Below, in pieces: positions 59,651 to 64,000 of a DNA stretch of 64,000 nt (positions are counted from its first letter, which is position 1; each line of letters begins with the position of its first letter). This DNA is from Glandiceps talaboti (lineage: Eukaryota; Hemichordata; Enteropneusta; Spengelidae). The stretch spans positions 24,105,592 to 24,169,591 of the forward strand of contig NC_135554.1 of NCBI RefSeq assembly GCF_964340395.1, given 5' to 3'. The position numbers were made by a program, and so were the translations under genes. The notes under the pieces are model-generated. The model was not told where the DNA came from, did no database searches, and worked only from the letters and a program-made list of their open reading frames with translations.

Positions 59651-61831
59651 GAGTCCTGGTATCACTATCAGGAAAGCAACTTGTTGTTCTTTGTAAAGTT
59701 ATTAACTCCAGGATTGCGCAGCCCTTTTTCGCAATTTGATAAACTGAAAACTACCTCAGAGAGTCCCCCCCCCCCCCCCAAAAAAAAAAAAAAAAAAAAA
59801 AAAAAAATAATGATGGAGTAAATGTGAATTTACATAACAAAGGAACGCAAATTGTTATGTTAATCAATTTGTTCTCAATCAATTTTAGGGTGGAACATAT
59901 TACATTATATATGCTTGGGGAGAACCCTGTGGACCATGTAGTCTAGTGTGCTGTATGTCAGAATAGTAACTTTTTACTCATGGCAGGTGGGGGCATACTC
60001 CTCAAGTTTGCAACCATTTACATCACTTATAGGAAGCCGTTTCAAAAATTATAAAACTGGTGAGCACTCTCAGTGATCCAGAAGTGATGACCATTTCCTT
60101 AACCTCAGACAAGAGACTTTTGAAATAATCTTTTTATGTTGTGAAGAAATCCTGAGGTCTAATAGACACTGTGTGATTCAATACTCATAGATAGGTAACA
60201 TGTAGTGAAACAAACTATTGAAAGTGGATTACCCCTTTGGTATATTAAACAGAGACCTTTCTCACACTTTATGGTCACCTTATGGAGACCCTTACTACAC
60301 TTGTACATAGGTATAAAAGGTAAAAAAACACAAAACACTGAAACTTTAACAACAGAAGTACGACAAAAGAATTTTTTGTAGCTATATGTAGATAAAAGAC
60401 TGTAGATAATAATAGGATTACATTGGTTGAGCTAGTCTTGTTTATACACATTGTGTTGAGTCCACAGACATTTTAATGCTCTCTGAAGTGACATGATCCT
60501 CCTTGAAAAAGTTTCAATGCCATCAAATGTAAGGTCTGTGTCATACACATACAAATAGGGCAACATTTAATGAGATATATACAAAAGATGAATAGAAATA
60601 TATCACTTGAAATTGTTTAGACAATACATGAAATATAAAATATGCAGGTAAAGGAGCAGTGTGTCTTCTGAAAAAAAAAATTGTTGTTGTGAGTCCAAAT
60701 GATAAAAACTGTAAAACCACATTGTTGGGGATAGGGGAACACCAAATTTTGGTGGATCTAAAATAATTGCTGTGTGTCAGTGGCATGTCACATACAGGCT
60801 AAAAAGGCAGTTAATATTTAGGAATATAACATAAAATTCTCACCCTTAGGAAAAAGACTGTGACAAAAGAGCACTTATAATTTTATATGAAACTACTGCA
60901 TTTGTGTAAAATGTTGTCTTTCTGTTATTCAGTTATTGATAGATGTTGTGGAAAAATAACTTCACTTTTCAAAAGAACAAGGCGGCCACTCTAATTGCAT
61001 AGACATGTTATCATTCACCACAAAATTCACACTGCTGTAATTGCAGAATAGAGTCATCTATTCTTTATAGTTATCTTGAACAAGTCAGGAAATTTTCAGA
61101 AATTTGTGGAATTTTTGTGGTAATTCTTAAAACGTGGTCGGTAGGGTTTTTATATCAACAGTATAGAACGCCAAAGTGTCAGTAAGTAAACAAAAAAACA
61201 TTGGTTAACCAAGCCAGGGGATCATTACTGATAACAGCTGTACTCCTAACACCTGCTTAAATCTAGGTTATACTCATTATACTGTGTGTACACATCCACC
61301 GTTTCCAATTTGATAGACTTTTTAGAAAAAATACTGAAGCTCAAATAATGAAAATTAAATGTTTGTTTTTTTCCTTTTATCATGGAAACGGAAGGAGACG
61401 TTTCACACTTTGTTTGCTTCTACCTCCTGGGTTGAAAGTCAAGCAAGTATTTGAAATAAGGGAGAAGTCCCAGAGGAGAGAGTATTGTGAAAATTCACAA
61501 TTTAGAATTTGAAATTTTTTGTGAATGCTGTTTGCTTTGTTCTTTCACTGTCTATTATTGTGAATGTCAAACATACCCCACGGTACAATGTACTTATACA
61601 TGTAGTACCTTTGGTGGTATGACATTACAGCTGCAAATTTAGCTTTACCAGCCAAGCCATGAACCTTATAATACTGTAACATATACTATAACTGCTCTAC
61701 GTAGGACAATTTGTTATTAAAGTGTTGAACTAGAATGTACAGAAATGAATGACTTTTATATTCTGCAATACAGAACTGGACAGCATGGATTTCTGGCTAA
61801 TTTGATGCTTCTGTTGGTTGGCAGCCACACG

Positions 61832-62009
61832 TACGTATATACGTACGTACGTACGTACGTATGTACGTACGTACGTACGTACGTACATACGTACATACAA
61901 TAATACATTCACACATAAGTCATACATACATACATATGATATGTATGTACGTATGTATGTACATACGTGCATGCATGCTTGTGTACGTACATGTGTGCCT
62001 GCATGCATG

Positions 62010-62050
<41 letters not shown>

Positions 62051-62056
62051 ACACAC
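61832..62056. repeat. Compound microsatellite (ACGT)n/(ATGC)n/(CA)n
   Basis: (TACG)n about 61832-61890, mixed CATA/ATGT/ATGC units to about 62012, then (CA)n to 62056. Frames across it are artefacts. Confidence 0.95.
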
Positions 62057-64000
62057 TGTATGGAAGAAATTAAAATGTTGTGTAAACACATGTACTTTAC
62101 CTTTACACTCAGTGCACTGACAAAAATCAATTTTAAAAGAGCTAGGGCACTGTACTGAATTGCATATTATTAGTCTCGTTCCACTGAAGCATAGAATTGT
62201 CAAGGTCTGTATGTGATGTACGTACTACACATTGATATCCACAATTAAGTACTTTATCCTTGACTATGTTTTAAAAATAATTTACTTGTCAAGACATAGT
62301 AATTATCATGTCCATGAGTCTAATCCCTGCATATCATCTTCTTGTACAATGTCATACTGACATTTATTATGGGCTCGGGGGGATACATGCCAACTAGAGG
62401 GTCAGAATAATAACGAGTCACTCCTTTGGTCATGCTTAGCTAAGTTTCAGTGTGTTTACCTGCTAAGCCATGTCAAGTTCTTATCACCCCTCTAGCCATA
62501 GGTATCCAATCACCCATGGATGTATTGAAGAGCTAAGACTTTAAACTTAAATGGGTACGTACTTCAACCTTTCAACATGATGCACATATCAATATGACTG
62601 ATCAACAGTCTTGTCTGATAGTTACTGCTACAGAAATCAAGCTATTGGCAAACTCAGACAACAAAAACAAGAACTATTGTTAGAACATGTGGATAAAAGC
62701 TATCCGTTGACATTGGTGAAATACACTCACAATGGGGTGGCATCTTGGATAGTAACTTTTTCCATATGTTGATTGGTATCATTTTCTGAGTGGAAATATT
62801 TCCACATTAAAATCTCTTGTCTATGTTAACTTATTAAACTGTGATGAGTAATGACTGGGTTTTGAACTTTGTTTGCAGTTGAGAAACTAGATTTAATTTC
62901 TGAATTTTCCTGCGCCAGTGAATATCATATTAGACCAATCTAATATGAGTCATGGCCAATCTAATATAACTTGTTGAAAAAAGCCTGCTCGTTGTGTGAA
63001 ACTAGTCAGAGATTCAAGCTATTTTTGCATTGAATTACTACTGGTATTAGACCAATCTACAATTTGTCACAATGTGATTTAGCTCAAGAGATTATTTTGA
63101 TGTGCACCACCACATATTCTTGAAACTGAAACTATCAAAAGACAATGAAAAGGTCATTATTTTTTGTCTCTCTGTAATGAATTTTCTACATCAATGACAA
63201 TCATGGAACCAATATCTTTATTTATTATCGTGATGATACTCAAGTACTTATCCAATTCGTACCATGATATGTTCTAAAATGAATCAATCAAAAGCTAATG
63301 AAGACACCAGTATTTTTGATTTCTCAATAATCAATCGTCTGCATCAGTGACAGCAAGTATTATCTTTTAAGGCAGCTGAATGCGTGATGGGGATGAATTT
63401 CAAATTTCTTGAAATCTCCAAACTTTGCCATGTGGAAGGTTGCTTCTGGTCTTTTGAAATAAGAAATGAAATGTAGGGTTTACTATCTTGCTTTCAAGGA
63501 AATCATCAGTCTTTTATTTTCCCATCGGAGTTGACACACCGTGACAGTATTCGGTGGCCATATTGGATTCTGAAATGACTTAATTTTGACATTCGTTTTC
63601 TTTTTACCAATTTGCTCATGATAACAGAGGGAAAAATCCCCAAGTGAACAAAAATAGTTGAAGTTGTATGTAATCCACCTGTTTGCACAAGCTGAATATG
63701 GAAATTGAAGTTTATTTGTAAATTTGTTATTTTATCAGTCTATTCCTGTCTATCGTAAAAATTACAAAAAAAGATAAAATTACAAAAAATTGATATATTT
63801 ATATCTTGTCAAGAGGTGAGCAAATCCAGAAATGGTCTGAGGTCTGGGATAATATTTTTGTCAGACCACTCCTTTTTAATGGTCACTAGTTCGACAGACA
63901 GCTGAACAACAATAAAAAGGAAAGTATAGATAAATATACTGGAGCTTGAAAATTACTAGTGGCCATAAATTAATCCTGACACAAGTTAAAGCCTTAGTTT

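Larger units (their letters stand above)
47843..64000 (+). other. Region downstream of exon 5: probably intron(s) of the ectodomain gene
   Basis: No further exon is secure. Besides listed repeats and the two tentative exons, stretches 52.2-54.3, 59.1-61.8 and 62.1-64.0 kb contain AT-rich DNA with only chance ORFs (for example 52964-53161 and 63506-63688 on the minus strand). 59767-59807 is a C-run followed by an A-run. Confidence 0.45.

Noticed and set aside
62870-62955. Possible exon after TTTGCAG (reads EKLDLISEFSCASEYHIRPI)
   Set aside because: Open in one phase only to a nearby stop, and no acceptable donor; not supportable.

Overview
This window is nuclear genomic DNA from an animal, most likely a marine invertebrate. 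The supports are AT-rich sequence, spliced genes with GT-AG introns up to about 16 kb, tRNA-derived SINEs, many foldback/MITE-type DNA elements and very abundant microsatellites. The lineage cannot be fixed from sequence alone. The SUR-type ABC transporter, the SINE tails and the MITE load would suit a lancelet, hemichordate or echinoderm, but that is inference.

Three genes can be supported. (1) On the minus strand at 473-4867 are the first three coding exons of an ABCC8/ABCC9-like sulfonylurea receptor, the regulatory subunit of ATP-sensitive K+ channels. They encode TMD0, the L0 linker and the start of TMD1 (334 codons, all introns phase 0), and the gene runs off the left edge. (2) On the plus strand at 14310-15644 is an apparently intronless gene for a 444-residue, Ser/Pro-rich, mostly disordered protein that I do not recognise; it carries an RVxF-like PP1-docking motif. 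(3) On the plus strand from 26728 is a multi-exon gene for a secreted or receptor ectodomain. It has a signal peptide, eight cysteines and N-glycosylation sequons. Five exons join in compatible phase up to 47842 across a 15.8 kb intron. One tentative further exon lies at 50982-51052, and the rest of the gene must lie to the right.

The remaining DNA is dominated by repeats. 4868-14309 holds a hairpin element (5.63-5.85 kb), a palindromic repeat near 7.5 kb, a tetranucleotide block (8.75-9.1 kb), a partial MITE (10.8 kb) and a 0.55 kb minisatellite (11.86-12.4 kb). 15645-26727 is a nested mobile-element nursery. It contains a SINE (19.13-19.50 kb), an almost perfect 215-bp hairpin with a 9-bp target duplication (19.51-19.72 kb), a 1.38-kb terminal-inverted-repeat element made largely of ~31-bp satellite units with its own 9-bp target duplication (20.73-22.11 kb) and a second SINE inserted inside it (21.29-21.56 kb), and a 1.35-kb element bounded by 21-bp inverted repeats around a long GA/GGGA/GACA array (22.25-23.60 kb).

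The long intron and the right third carry more MITEs (41.6, 47.1, 54.4, 54.7 and 56.0 kb), an octamer-rich dispersed repeat (35.5, 43.2, 46.8 kb), an ~85-100-bp repeat ending in GCAAACCA/TGGTTTGC, and many short tandem duplications. No rRNA, functional tRNA, CRISPR array, operon or bacterial-type feature was seen. The three genes show no evident functional link. The most interesting material is the mobile-element set and the unidentified ectodomain gene.
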